64,000 nucleotides of DNA from DATKZH01 sp035528065 (lineage in GTDB: Bacteria > Planctomycetota > Planctomycetia > Pirellulales > Thermoguttaceae), in contig DATKZH010000341.1 in NCBI GenBank assembly GCA_035528065.1, forward strand, positions 1 through 64,000, written 5' to 3'. Each line of letters starts with the position of its first letter. Within the stretch, counting starts at the first letter, position 1. A model generated the notes under the pieces. The model was not told where the DNA came from and did no database searches. It saw only the letters and a program-made list of their open reading frames with translations. Both the position numbers and the translations under genes were made by a program. Positions 43,163-51,453 of this stretch are shown piece after piece.

Positions 43163-44122
43163 ATGGAACCCATCAGGAATGCGACGGACAATCGCTGGAC
43201 CAGCGCACCGCGGCGGGCTCTAGCCGGTCGCGGTGCGATTACGCTGGTCGAGATGCTGGTTGTCATCGCCATCATCGGCGTTTTGACGGCCCTTCTGCTG
43301 CCGGCCGTGCAAGCGGCCCGTGAAGCGGCCCGTCGAATGCACTGCGCGAACAACCTCAAGCAGATGGGTCTGGCGCTCCAGATGCACAATGACGTCCACG
43401 GCGTCCTCCCCAATAACGGCGGATGGGACGGGGAACAGACGATACCCGGCGCCGGCGGTGGTCCCTTCACGCCCTCGACCGAGGACTTCGCCGCTGGCCA
43501 GACGTTCCATTGGGGCGTGGGTGATCCGAAGCGGCCTCCCTGGGAGCAGACGGGTTCCTGGCTCTTCTCGATCTTGCCTTTCGTCGAGCAGCAAAACGTC
43601 TACGATACGCGAAGCTGGACGGTTCCCGTGGCCCTGTACATCTGCCCGAGCCGTCGAACCGCGGAAGCGCACGTCCCGGCAGACGACGCGTATGGCAACT
43701 ACCATGGCGGCGGCTGGGCCTGGGGCAAAAGTGACTATGCCGGGAATAACTTGCTCATGCCCCGGCTGCCCAGCGACCCGGCCGTGCGCTGGGAGAGGCT
43801 GGCCAGCATGAGGGACGGCCTGTCGAATACGATTCTGGCCGGGGAGAAGGCATTCGACCCTGCGGTCCAAACCGCGACTTCCTGGTACTGGGATGAGCCT
43901 TTCTTCCTGGGCGGCGCCGGTGGAACGGCCCGCCGCGGTCTGGCGGTCATGCCGGACGCCGTCGGAAACGACTACAAAACCAACTGGGGCTCGGCGCACC
44001 CCGGCGCGGCGAACTTCGTGTTCGGCGACGGATCGGTGCGCAAGATCGCGTATGAGATCTCCTGGAAAGACTTCTCCGCGCTGTTGACCCCACACGCGGG
44101 CGACATTGCGCCATCGCCGTAG
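43163..44122 (+). CDS. DUF1559 prepilin-type pseudopilin
   Basis: A 319-aa protein with the planctomycete type II pseudopilin layout. A basic leader precedes a prepilin-type N-methylation/cleavage site and hydrophobic helix (GAITLVEMLVVIAIIGVLTA). AVQAAREAARRMHCANNLKQ follows, then the DUF1559 domain ending in NFVFGDGSVRKIAYEI. The classical GFTLVE is GAITLVE, so the peptidase recognition Gly is kept but Phe is replaced by Ala-Ile. Hundreds of DUF1559 paralogues occur per planctomycete genome; a role in secretion or surface structure is likely but unproven. AGGGAGG lies before ATG 43163. Confidence 0.92.
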   Translation: MEPIRNATDNRWTSAPRRALAGRGAITLVEMLVVIAIIGVLTALLLPAVQAAREAARRMHCANNLKQMGLALQMHNDVHGVLPNNGGWDGEQTIPGAGGGPFTPSTEDFAAGQTFHWGVGDPKRPPWEQTGSWLFSILPFVEQQNVYDTRSWTVPVALYICPSRRTAEAHVPADDAYGNYHGGGWAWGKSDYAGNNLLMPRLPSDPAVRWERLASMRDGLSNTILAGEKAFDPAVQTATSWYWDEPFFLGGAGGTARRGLAVMPDAVGNDYKTNWGSAHPGAANFVFGDGSVRKIAYEISWKDFSALLTPHAGDIAPSP

Positions 44123-44277
44123 CGGGCTTTGTAGGAGGTGGGCATGGAGTTTGAAAGAGAGATGGGCGCCCTCGCCTTGGCAAGGTCGTCCACGAAAAGT
44201 CCGTGGGGACGTTTCCTTGCGGCTTTTCGTCGTGCGGAAAGGCAACCATTCTGGCCGCAAAACTCCGAGGTGCAAGC

Positions 44278-45099
44278 ATGAATTGCGGGATCATCGTCGC
44301 CGTGCTCCTCGCATCGGCGGGGCAGATGGAGGAAGAGTTCTACGAGGACTTCCGCGGCGGCTCGGAGATTAACCCCGTCTTGAACCTCTTTGGTCCAAAC
44401 GCAACCCAGGTGGCTGGCAGTGAATCCCAGGGGCTGCGCATCACGTTGTCCGCAAACCGCCCGGACAAAGCAGCGGTGGGAGTCTCGCCGCGGTTCGCCA
44501 TTTCCGGCGACTTCGAGATCACCGTCGGTTACGAGATCCTATCGGCAGACGAGCCGCCTTCCGGAGTCGGCGCCGGGGTGGGCATTTGGGGGCAAATTCG
44601 CTCCGACCCGCCTCAGGCAATGAGCGTGGCTTGCCTGGAGCGCCCCGAGAAAGGAAGTGCCTTTGTTACCCAGTTTGCCCATGAGCGCACCCCAGATGGC
44701 AAACGCGATTTCAAGCAGAAGCTGCTGGCCGGCGGCGCGGGAAAAAAGGGACGACTTCGATTGGCTCGGACTGGTTCCGAGCTGAGTTTCCTGGTCGCTG
44801 AGGGCGAAGGTGACACCTTCGAGGAGCTACACCGTGTCTCGGTTCGGCCCGACGACGTTAAGCCGTTGCGTATTACTGCGAGTACCAACAACGCTGCCTG
44901 CGGTTTGAGTGTTCGCCTTGTTGACCTGCGGATACGTGCGGACCAACTGCCGGGAGCGGCGAAGCCGGCCGAGACGGGAGGCTGGGGAGTTTGGCTCGTG
45001 GCTTTTCTCTTGATCATCGCCGTTGGCGTAACGGGTGGGTTCCTGCTATGGCTGTATCGGCCGTGGGAACAGAGAGGCCGTAGCGGCTCCCGGCAGTGA
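44278..45099 (+). CDS. DUF1583-like single-pass protein
   Basis: A 273-aa protein with a weak signal sequence (NCGIIVAVLLASAG). The DUF1583-like beta domain at about 20-225 starts EEFYEDFRGG, continues with FAISGDFEITVGYEI and ends VRLVDLRIRADQL. A C-terminal TM (about 238-262, VWLVAFLLIIAVGVTGGFLLW) and short basic tail follow. The predicted topology is most of the protein outside and anchored by its tail. It resembles the domain of the 40505 product, but without the TPR part. ATG 44278 has GAGGTG upstream. The next gene begins 7 nt after its stop. Confidence 0.65.
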   Translation: MNCGIIVAVLLASAGQMEEEFYEDFRGGSEINPVLNLFGPNATQVAGSESQGLRITLSANRPDKAAVGVSPRFAISGDFEITVGYEILSADEPPSGVGAGVGIWGQIRSDPPQAMSVACLERPEKGSAFVTQFAHERTPDGKRDFKQKLLAGGAGKKGRLRLARTGSELSFLVAEGEGDTFEELHRVSVRPDDVKPLRITASTNNAACGLSVRLVDLRIRADQLPGAAKPAETGGWGVWLVAFLLIIAVGVTGGFLLWLYRPWEQRGRSGSRQ

Positions 45100-45106
45100 G
45101 GGTGGC

Positions 45107-47269
45107 ATGAACGACGCCGTGGCAGGAGTTGTCTGGCTCGTGGCAAATCTGTTGCTGCTGTCGAGCGCTTGGCTGTGGAGCCGACGGCTGTTTCCACGGG
45201 ACGGGCTGCGACAGACGACCATCCACGTGCTTGCCCTCTGCTGGGCCTGTGTCGTTGCCAACACGCTTGCCCTTGGCGCATTCGGCATCTTGTCTCCAGC
45301 CCTGCTCTTGGCGACCGTGTGCGCAAGCTGTGTTGTGGCCCTGGCTGTTCTGTGGGCGACTGGCGGACAATCCCGTAGCAGCGACCTCCTTCGACGAAGT
45401 GCCCGTCGCGAGCGCTGGTGGGGTGCTGCGTGGGGGCTCTTGGGCGCCTTCTTCGTGGCCCACGTCATTTTCCACGGCGTGCTCGCCTTTCCAACGGACT
45501 GGGACTCTCTGGCGTACCACATCCCCCTGGTCGATCACTGGCTGCGCGAGGGAACTCTCTATGTGCCGGATTGTGCGTTTTGGTACTGCCCGGGTAACAA
45601 CGAGGTCTTGGGCCTGTGGCTCGTTGCGCCTTTCTCGGGCGATTACCTGATCGCCCTCGGCAACCTGCCGGCGGCGATCCTGCTGGCGGCCGCTGCCGTC
45701 GAGTTGGCCACGGCTTGTGGTGTGTCGCGGCCGCTATGTCACCTGACGGGCATGGCAATTGTGACGACCCGACCGATGTTGCGTCAACTCGTAAGTGCCG
45801 AAAACGACGTTGCCGTTGCCGCCTTGTTCTTGGCGACGCTCGTCTACGGAGTGCGCTATGCGCGGTATCGCAAACCGGCGGACGTGATTCTTGCTTCCGT
45901 CACGTTGGGCCTGCTGACGGGTGTGAAGTATTACGCCCTCGGGTACGTCGCCGTTGCAGGGATAGGTCTCGTCGCGCTGCTCGCTGCCTGCGGTCGGCGG
46001 CGCGACGCCCTCCGAGCAGCAGCGATGGGCATCGCTGGTGCGCTGATTCTCGGCGGCTACTGGTACCTTCGTAATGCGTGCGCGACCGGGGCGCCTTTGT
46101 ATCCGATGGGGTTCACCGAGTCCACCGACCTATGGGCCGTGATCCGCCCTGGAAGTCACACGAGCACGTTGCTCCGAAGCGGGCGCCCCGAAGTCTGGCC
46201 ATTGGTCATCTCTGCAGTGGCCACGATGGCCGGCCCGTGCCAGCTCGCGGCAACCATCCTCCTGCCGGTTACGCTGACGTGGCTGGCCGTGTCCGCGTTG
46301 ATGATTCGCGATCGGGCGCCGTCTGCAAGCAGATTGCGGGTTTGGCTGCTACTGGTGATTGCACTCTCGGGGCTCGTGTTCGTCGTGACGCCCAACGTGG
46401 TCGAAACCGTGCCCGGCATGATGAACATGCTCAAATTGCAGTACCACCCCGTACGTTTCGGCCTTTGTTTCCTGAGCACGTCAACCGTCGGAGTAGCAAT
46501 AGTTCTGGACGACATGGTGAAGGCCTTGACCGCTGGCAGCCGTTCGCGGACTGGGAAATCACCCACGCCGAAACCGCGTACGATCTGGAGCCGCTTGCCA
46601 GGGGCACAGCAGACGACGAGCCGGCTGCTGCATAACGGCATCTATGGACTATGGAGCGTTGGCGTTGGATATCAGTTGGCCTATCACGTTTATCACAGTC
46701 GGGAACATTTTACGCTCGACCTGTTCTTGCTCGCTCTGGTCGTGTTTGTGAGCAGCGCCGCTCTCTTCTTCTGCTTGAAGTCGCCCTCAGCTTGCCAGCG
46801 CCCATTGGGATACGTCGTCGTCCTGTGTGCCTTTCCGGCGGCCGTTTGGTGCTGCCACGGCCTTGCCGGCCGTTGGCACGACGGATTCGCCCGCCACTTC
46901 GACAGCCACTTCAACGTCGACCTCTTCACGTCGCTTGCGCGGCTGGATCCGGGGAGCGAACGCCTCTGTGTCTGCGATTATCGATACTATCCGTTTTTTG
47001 GATCACGGCGACAATTCGAGGTTTGCAGGCCTCTCTGGCTTCCCGATGATTCATATTTCCTCCAATACACTCGAAGGCAGGAAGTCACTTTGCTGGTGAC
47101 CCGGAACGAGGATTCCAACCCGTTGCGCAGATACGCGCGCGTCAAGCAGTGGATTACCGCACGCCCCGAGTTGTTTCGACCATTTCATGAGGACGACAAG
47201 TACGCGATCGTGCGTGTTGATCGTGCTGAACTGACGGCGGCAACGGTTCCGTCGAAACCTGGACTCTAA
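45107..47269 (+). CDS. Polytopic GT-C-like membrane protein
   Basis: A 720-aa inner-membrane protein with about 12-14 hydrophobic helices. The first large extracytoplasmic loop reads AFPTDWDSLAYHIPLVDHWL, where the Asp-x-Asp-like pair followed by SLAYH resembles the GT-C (PMT/ArnT-type) dolichol/polyprenyl-phosphate-dependent glycosyltransferases of planctomycetes. The last ~130 residues form a soluble tail. It might glycosylate exported proteins or surface pseudopilins of this operon. GAGGG overlaps the end of the previous gene, so translation is coupled. The specific substrate is not inferable. Confidence 0.65.
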   Translation: MNDAVAGVVWLVANLLLLSSAWLWSRRLFPRDGLRQTTIHVLALCWACVVANTLALGAFGILSPALLLATVCASCVVALAVLWATGGQSRSSDLLRRSARRERWWGAAWGLLGAFFVAHVIFHGVLAFPTDWDSLAYHIPLVDHWLREGTLYVPDCAFWYCPGNNEVLGLWLVAPFSGDYLIALGNLPAAILLAAAAVELATACGVSRPLCHLTGMAIVTTRPMLRQLVSAENDVAVAALFLATLVYGVRYARYRKPADVILASVTLGLLTGVKYYALGYVAVAGIGLVALLAACGRRRDALRAAAMGIAGALILGGYWYLRNACATGAPLYPMGFTESTDLWAVIRPGSHTSTLLRSGRPEVWPLVISAVATMAGPCQLAATILLPVTLTWLAVSALMIRDRAPSASRLRVWLLLVIALSGLVFVVTPNVVETVPGMMNMLKLQYHPVRFGLCFLSTSTVGVAIVLDDMVKALTAGSRSRTGKSPTPKPRTIWSRLPGAQQTTSRLLHNGIYGLWSVGVGYQLAYHVYHSREHFTLDLFLLALVVFVSSAALFFCLKSPSACQRPLGYVVVLCAFPAAVWCCHGLAGRWHDGFARHFDSHFNVDLFTSLARLDPGSERLCVCDYRYYPFFGSRRQFEVCRPLWLPDDSYFLQYTRRQEVTLLVTRNEDSNPLRRYARVKQWITARPELFRPFHEDDKYAIVRVDRAELTAATVPSKPGL

Positions 47270-47348
47270 GGCTTCGCTGGACGCGGCGGTGCGCGCGTGG
47301 CCGGGAGTCCGCCGGCACTGGTTTGTTCGCCTTTCGGGAGGCTCGCTA

Positions 47349-47780
47349 ATGAGAAGAGCGTTTCCGTCGGGAATGGCCGGCTTGTTTGCGGTGGCTGCGA
47401 TGTTCTGGATCACTGCTCCGGCCCGGGCCGTCAAGCCGTTCAAGGACCAGTTCGAGGTCAAGTACGTCAAGAAGAAACCCGCCAACGAGAAGGAGAGGGC
47501 GTTTGCCGAGGCCGTGGCCAAGGCCGAATGCAGCGTGTGCCACGAAGGCAAGTCGAAGAAGGACCGCAACGTCTACGGCAGGCAACTGGCCAAGCTGCTC
47601 GACAAGGAGACGGACAGGGAAAACGGCGATAAGATCCGAAAGACCCTGGATAAAGTAGCCCAGTTGAAGTCCGATCCCAAGGTCAAGGACTCCCCCACCT
47701 TCGGCGAGTTGATCGCCGAGGGCAAGCTCCCCGGCGGCGAGCCGAAGACCGACCAGAAAGGGCAGGAGACGGCCGAGTAG
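47349..47780 (+). CDS. Small exported c-type cytochrome-like protein
   Basis: A 143-aa protein with a Sec signal (residues 1-28, cleaved near ARA-VK) and one haem-binding site ECSVCHEG of C-x2-C-H type at about residue 62. The rest is strongly charged (KKKPANEKERAFAEAVAKA, LLDKETDREN). An axial Met partner is not obvious. It probably belongs functionally with the DUF1501 and DUF1549/DUF1553 genes that follow, as similar small cytochromes do in other planctomycetes. GGGAGG precedes ATG 47349 at good spacing. Confidence 0.82.
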   Translation: MRRAFPSGMAGLFAVAAMFWITAPARAVKPFKDQFEVKYVKKKPANEKERAFAEAVAKAECSVCHEGKSKKDRNVYGRQLAKLLDKETDRENGDKIRKTLDKVAQLKSDPKVKDSPTFGELIAEGKLPGGEPKTDQKGQETAE

Positions 47781-47848
47781 CCGCCCGTCGCGGCCCCGAT
47801 GCCAGGGGTAGTGGGCCTCCGAAGAGTCATCTACAAGGAAGCAGACCA

Positions 47849-49141
47849 ATGAGCCAACGCAATTGCCGCGGGAACACGATCTTCCGGACCAGCCGCCGCG
47901 ACTTCCTTGCGGTCGGGTCACTCGGAGCCCTCGGGCTCACCTTGGCCGACCTACTCCGGCTCAGAAGCGCTCGGGCCGACGAGCCCGCCGAGGCGAGCTT
48001 CCGCAAGGCCAAGAGCGTGATCCATATCTTCCTGCCCGGCGGCATGGCCCATCAGGAGTCGTTCGACCCGAAGCCGTATGCCCCGCTGGAATATCGCGGA
48101 TCGTTCGGGGTGACGAAGACGGCGATCCCGGGCGAGGTGTTTTGCGAAGTGCTTCCGCAGTTGGCCGCCGTGGCCGACAAGCTGACGGTGATCCGCTCGA
48201 TGACGCACGGCGAGGCCGCCCACGAACGCGGCACACACAACATGTTCACCGGCCAGCGGCCCAGCCCGGCCCTGGTCTTCCCGAGTCTCGGGAGTGTGGT
48301 CAGCCACGAGCTGGGCGTGCGGGAGAACCTACCGCCGTACGTCTGCGTGCCGAATCAGCCGAACGTGTACGCGGGCACGGGCTACCTGGGCTCGTCGTTC
48401 GGGGCGTTCAGTCTTGGCTCGGACCCGGCGGGCGGCGGATTTCAGGTCCGCGATCTGGCCTTGCACGAGGGCGTGGACGAGGCCCGGTTCGCCCGGCGGC
48501 GAAGTGCGATGGAGGCCGTCAACGCGCACTTCGCCTCCAAGGAGCAATCCGACGCCCTTTCGGCGATGGACACCTTCTACGAGCGGGCCTACAACCTGAT
48601 CAGCTCGCCGCAGGCCCGGGAGGCGTTCCACATCGGCGCCGAGCCCGACAAGGTCCGCGACGAGTACGGCCGCAACGAGGCCGGGCAGCGGTTCCTGATG
48701 GCCCGACGCCTGGTGGCGGCGGGCGTTCGCGCGGCCACGGTGACGTACGGCGGTTGGGACTTCCACCAGAACATCGTCGACCGCACGCGGCGGTTGATGC
48801 CCGCCCTGGACCAGGCGCTGGCCGCCCTGATTCGCGACCTGGATCGCACCGGACTGCTTGATGAGACGCTCGTGATGCTCTCCACCGAGTTCGGTCGCAC
48901 GCCCAAGATCAACCGAGACAACGGGCGGGACCACTGGCCCAAGGTGTTCAGCGTGGTTCTTGCCGGTGGTGGGATCAAACGAGGGACGATTTTCGGCACG
49001 TCCGACGCGACGGCCTCCGAGCCCGACTCGGAGGCGATCGATCCGGCGGACCTGTTCGCCGCGGTCTATCACCTTTTGGGGATCGATTCCGAGAAGAAGC
49101 TCCTGGCGCCCGGCGACCGGACGGCGTCACGGAGGACGTGA
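47849..49141 (+). CDS. DUF1501 protein, Tat-exported, C-terminus altered
   Basis: A 430-aa DUF1501 (sulfatase-fold-like) protein. A twin-arginine signal (TSRRDFLAVGSLGALGLTLA) precedes the domain body: IHIFLPGGMAHQESFDPKP, MTHGEAAHERGTHNMFTG, EFGRTPKINRDNGRDHW. These proteins work with DUF1549/DUF1553 partners in a planctomycete envelope system whose biochemistry is unresolved. The C-terminus should continue after LAPGDR with a further 10-15 residues, as I recall it in relatives, but here switches to TASRRT and stops in a GTGA overlap with the next gene. This looks like a deletion junction near 49118-49123. Confidence 0.92.
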   Translation: MSQRNCRGNTIFRTSRRDFLAVGSLGALGLTLADLLRLRSARADEPAEASFRKAKSVIHIFLPGGMAHQESFDPKPYAPLEYRGSFGVTKTAIPGEVFCEVLPQLAAVADKLTVIRSMTHGEAAHERGTHNMFTGQRPSPALVFPSLGSVVSHELGVRENLPPYVCVPNQPNVYAGTGYLGSSFGAFSLGSDPAGGGFQVRDLALHEGVDEARFARRRSAMEAVNAHFASKEQSDALSAMDTFYERAYNLISSPQAREAFHIGAEPDKVRDEYGRNEAGQRFLMARRLVAAGVRAATVTYGGWDFHQNIVDRTRRLMPALDQALAALIRDLDRTGLLDETLVMLSTEFGRTPKINRDNGRDHWPKVFSVVLAGGGIKRGTIFGTSDATASEPDSEAIDPADLFAAVYHLLGIDSEKKLLAPGDRTASRRT

Positions 49142-51384
49142 CCGATATGGCCAAGGCGACGGTCGCCGACGCGAATCTGGCTCGCCTGGAAGGGAACACC
49201 CTCTACCCGGTCGCCGACGGCCGGACCACGCTGGCGATCGAGCATGCGGGCCAGTCCGTCACGATCCCGGTGACCGTCAAGGACGCCCAAGCCAGGCCTC
49301 CCGTCAGCTTCAAGCGAGACGTGATGCCCGTTTTCTCACGCGCCGGCTGCAACGTCGGCGCGTGCCACGGCGCCGCCCGAGGCAAGGACGGGTTTCGGCT
49401 CTCCTTGTTCGGCTATGACCCCGAAGGCGACTACTTCCGGCTCACCCGCGAGGTCGGCTTCCGCCGGCTCAACATCGCCTTGCCCGAAGAGAGCCTGATC
49501 ATGGAGAAGGCCACGGGCAAGGTGCCGCACACGGGCGGGAAGCGTTTCGAGCCGGGGAGCGAGTATTACCAGACGTTGCTCGAATGGCTGCAGGCCGGCG
49601 CGCCGAACGACCCGGCGGAGGTGGCCAAGGTCGAGGCCGTCGAGCTGTATCCGCCCCAGGCGGTCCTCGAAGGCTCAGGCGTGCCCCAGCGGTTCATCGC
49701 TCGGGCGAAGTACTCCGACGGCACCGATCGCGACGTGACCCACCTGGCCGCGTTTCTCTCAAACAACGACAACTCGGCGCCGGTCGATCCCAACGGTCTG
49801 GTCACGGCCGGGAGCCGGGGCCAGGCGTTCGTGCTGGCGCGGTTCGAGAGCAAGACGGTCGGGAGCCGGGTGCTCGTGCTGCCTGCGGGGCTCGAGTACG
49901 CGCCGCCCGACGACCCGCCGGTCAATTACATCGACGAGCTCGTGGCGGCCAAGCTCCGCAAGCTGCGGATCCTGCCCAGTGGGATCGGTAGCGATCCGGT
50001 CTTTCTGCGCCGGGTGACGATCGACGTCACGGGCCGACTGCCGATGGAAGAGGAGTACCGCGCCTTTCTCGCCGACCGGGATCCCGGGAAACGCGCGAAG
50101 CTGATCGACCGGCTGTTGGGGCGCAAGGAGTTCGCCGAGATTTGGGCGTTGAAGTGGGTCGAGCTGTTGATGATCAAGTCGAGAAACGACGTCAGCTACA
50201 AGTCGGCCTACCTCTATTCCACGTGGCTCACCGAGCAGATCGCGGCGGGCGTGCCCGTCAATCAGATGGCCCGCGAGCTGCTCTCGGCCAACGGGGGCAC
50301 GTTCACCAACCCGGCCACCAACTTCTACCGGATCGAGCGCGACACGCTGAAGACGGCCGAAAACGTGGCCCAGGTGTTCATGGGCTTCCGCACCCAGTGC
50401 GCCCAGTGCCACAACCACCCGTTCGACCGCTGGACCATGCACGACTACTACAGCTTCGCCGCCTTCTTCAGCCAGATCGGGCGCAAGCCGGGGGAGGACC
50501 ACCGCGAGACGATCGTGTTCAACCGCGGGGGCGGCGACGTCCGTCACCCGGTCGACAATCGCGTGATGCCGCCAGATTTCCTCGGCGGCCCGCAGCCCGA
50601 CCTCCAAGGCAAAGATCGTCGCGAAGTGCTGGCTCAATGGCTCACCTCGTCCGAAAACCCCTACTTCGCCGCCAACGTGGCCAACCGCATCTGGGCCCAT
50701 TTCTTCGGAATCGGGATCGTCGAGCCGGTCGACGACGTCCGCGTGAGCAATCCACCCGGCAACCCCGAGCTACTGAAAGCGCTCGGGGCGAAGCTCGTCG
50801 AGTACGACTACGATTTCAAACGGCTGGTGCGCGACGTCTGCAACTCCAAGACTTACCAACGCGCCACCGAGCGGAACGAGAGCAACCAAAGCGACGAGCG
50901 GAACTTCGCCGCCGGCCGCATTCGACGCATGCAGGCCGAGATGCTCTTGGACTGCATCAGCCAGGTGACCGAAACGCAGGACAAATTCCGCGGGCTGCCG
51001 CCGGGCGCCCGGGCCGTGCAGATCGCCGACGGGGCCACCACGACCTACTTCCTGACGACCTTCGGCCGCAGTTCGCGGGACAGCGTCGCCGTCCACGAGG
51101 TGAAGACCGATCCGACCCTGTCGCAGTCGTTGCACCTGTTGAACGGCGACACCGTCAACCAGAAGATCCAGTCCGGCGGCGCGGTCAAGCGCTTGCTCGA
51201 CGCCGGCACGTCGCCGGCCGACGTGGTCAAGAAGATCTACGTCCGCTCCCTCTCCCGAGAGCCGACCCAGGAGGAGATCCAGAAGCTGCTCAAGCTCGTC
51301 GAGGACCGCGGCAACCCGCAGCAGACGCTGGAAGACGTCTTTTGGGCCCTTTTGAACTCGCGGGAGTTCTTGTTCAACCATTGA
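49138..51384 (+). CDS. DUF1549/DUF1553 protein, N-terminally truncated
   Basis: A 748-aa frame. It begins in the middle of an Ig-like (Big_2-type) domain: codons just upstream of the annotated start, in the same frame, read DGVTEDVTDMAKATVADANL, which fits the conserved part of that domain. Then comes a CX4CH cytochrome-like site (CNVGACHGAARGKDGF, about 68-83), DUF1549 (LRRVTIDVTGRLPMEEEYRA) with a CxxCH (CAQCHNHPFDRW), and DUF1553 (NRIWAHFFGIGIVEPVDDVR to REFLFNH). No signal peptide remains, although the protein should be exported. GTG 49138 overlaps the previous stop; ATG 49147 is the alternative. Both could be products of a deletion. Confidence 0.9.
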   Translation: MTDMAKATVADANLARLEGNTLYPVADGRTTLAIEHAGQSVTIPVTVKDAQARPPVSFKRDVMPVFSRAGCNVGACHGAARGKDGFRLSLFGYDPEGDYFRLTREVGFRRLNIALPEESLIMEKATGKVPHTGGKRFEPGSEYYQTLLEWLQAGAPNDPAEVAKVEAVELYPPQAVLEGSGVPQRFIARAKYSDGTDRDVTHLAAFLSNNDNSAPVDPNGLVTAGSRGQAFVLARFESKTVGSRVLVLPAGLEYAPPDDPPVNYIDELVAAKLRKLRILPSGIGSDPVFLRRVTIDVTGRLPMEEEYRAFLADRDPGKRAKLIDRLLGRKEFAEIWALKWVELLMIKSRNDVSYKSAYLYSTWLTEQIAAGVPVNQMARELLSANGGTFTNPATNFYRIERDTLKTAENVAQVFMGFRTQCAQCHNHPFDRWTMHDYYSFAAFFSQIGRKPGEDHRETIVFNRGGGDVRHPVDNRVMPPDFLGGPQPDLQGKDRREVLAQWLTSSENPYFAANVANRIWAHFFGIGIVEPVDDVRVSNPPGNPELLKALGAKLVEYDYDFKRLVRDVCNSKTYQRATERNESNQSDERNFAAGRIRRMQAEMLLDCISQVTETQDKFRGLPPGARAVQIADGATTTYFLTTFGRSSRDSVAVHEVKTDPTLSQSLHLLNGDTVNQKIQSGGAVKRLLDAGTSPADVVKKIYVRSLSREPTQEEIQKLLKLVEDRGNPQQTLEDVFWALLNSREFLFNH

Positions 51385-51453
51385 GCCAAAAGCCTCACGT
51401 CGTTGCGACGCTTCGCGTGGGAACGATGGGGGAAACAAGGGGGACCAACGACC

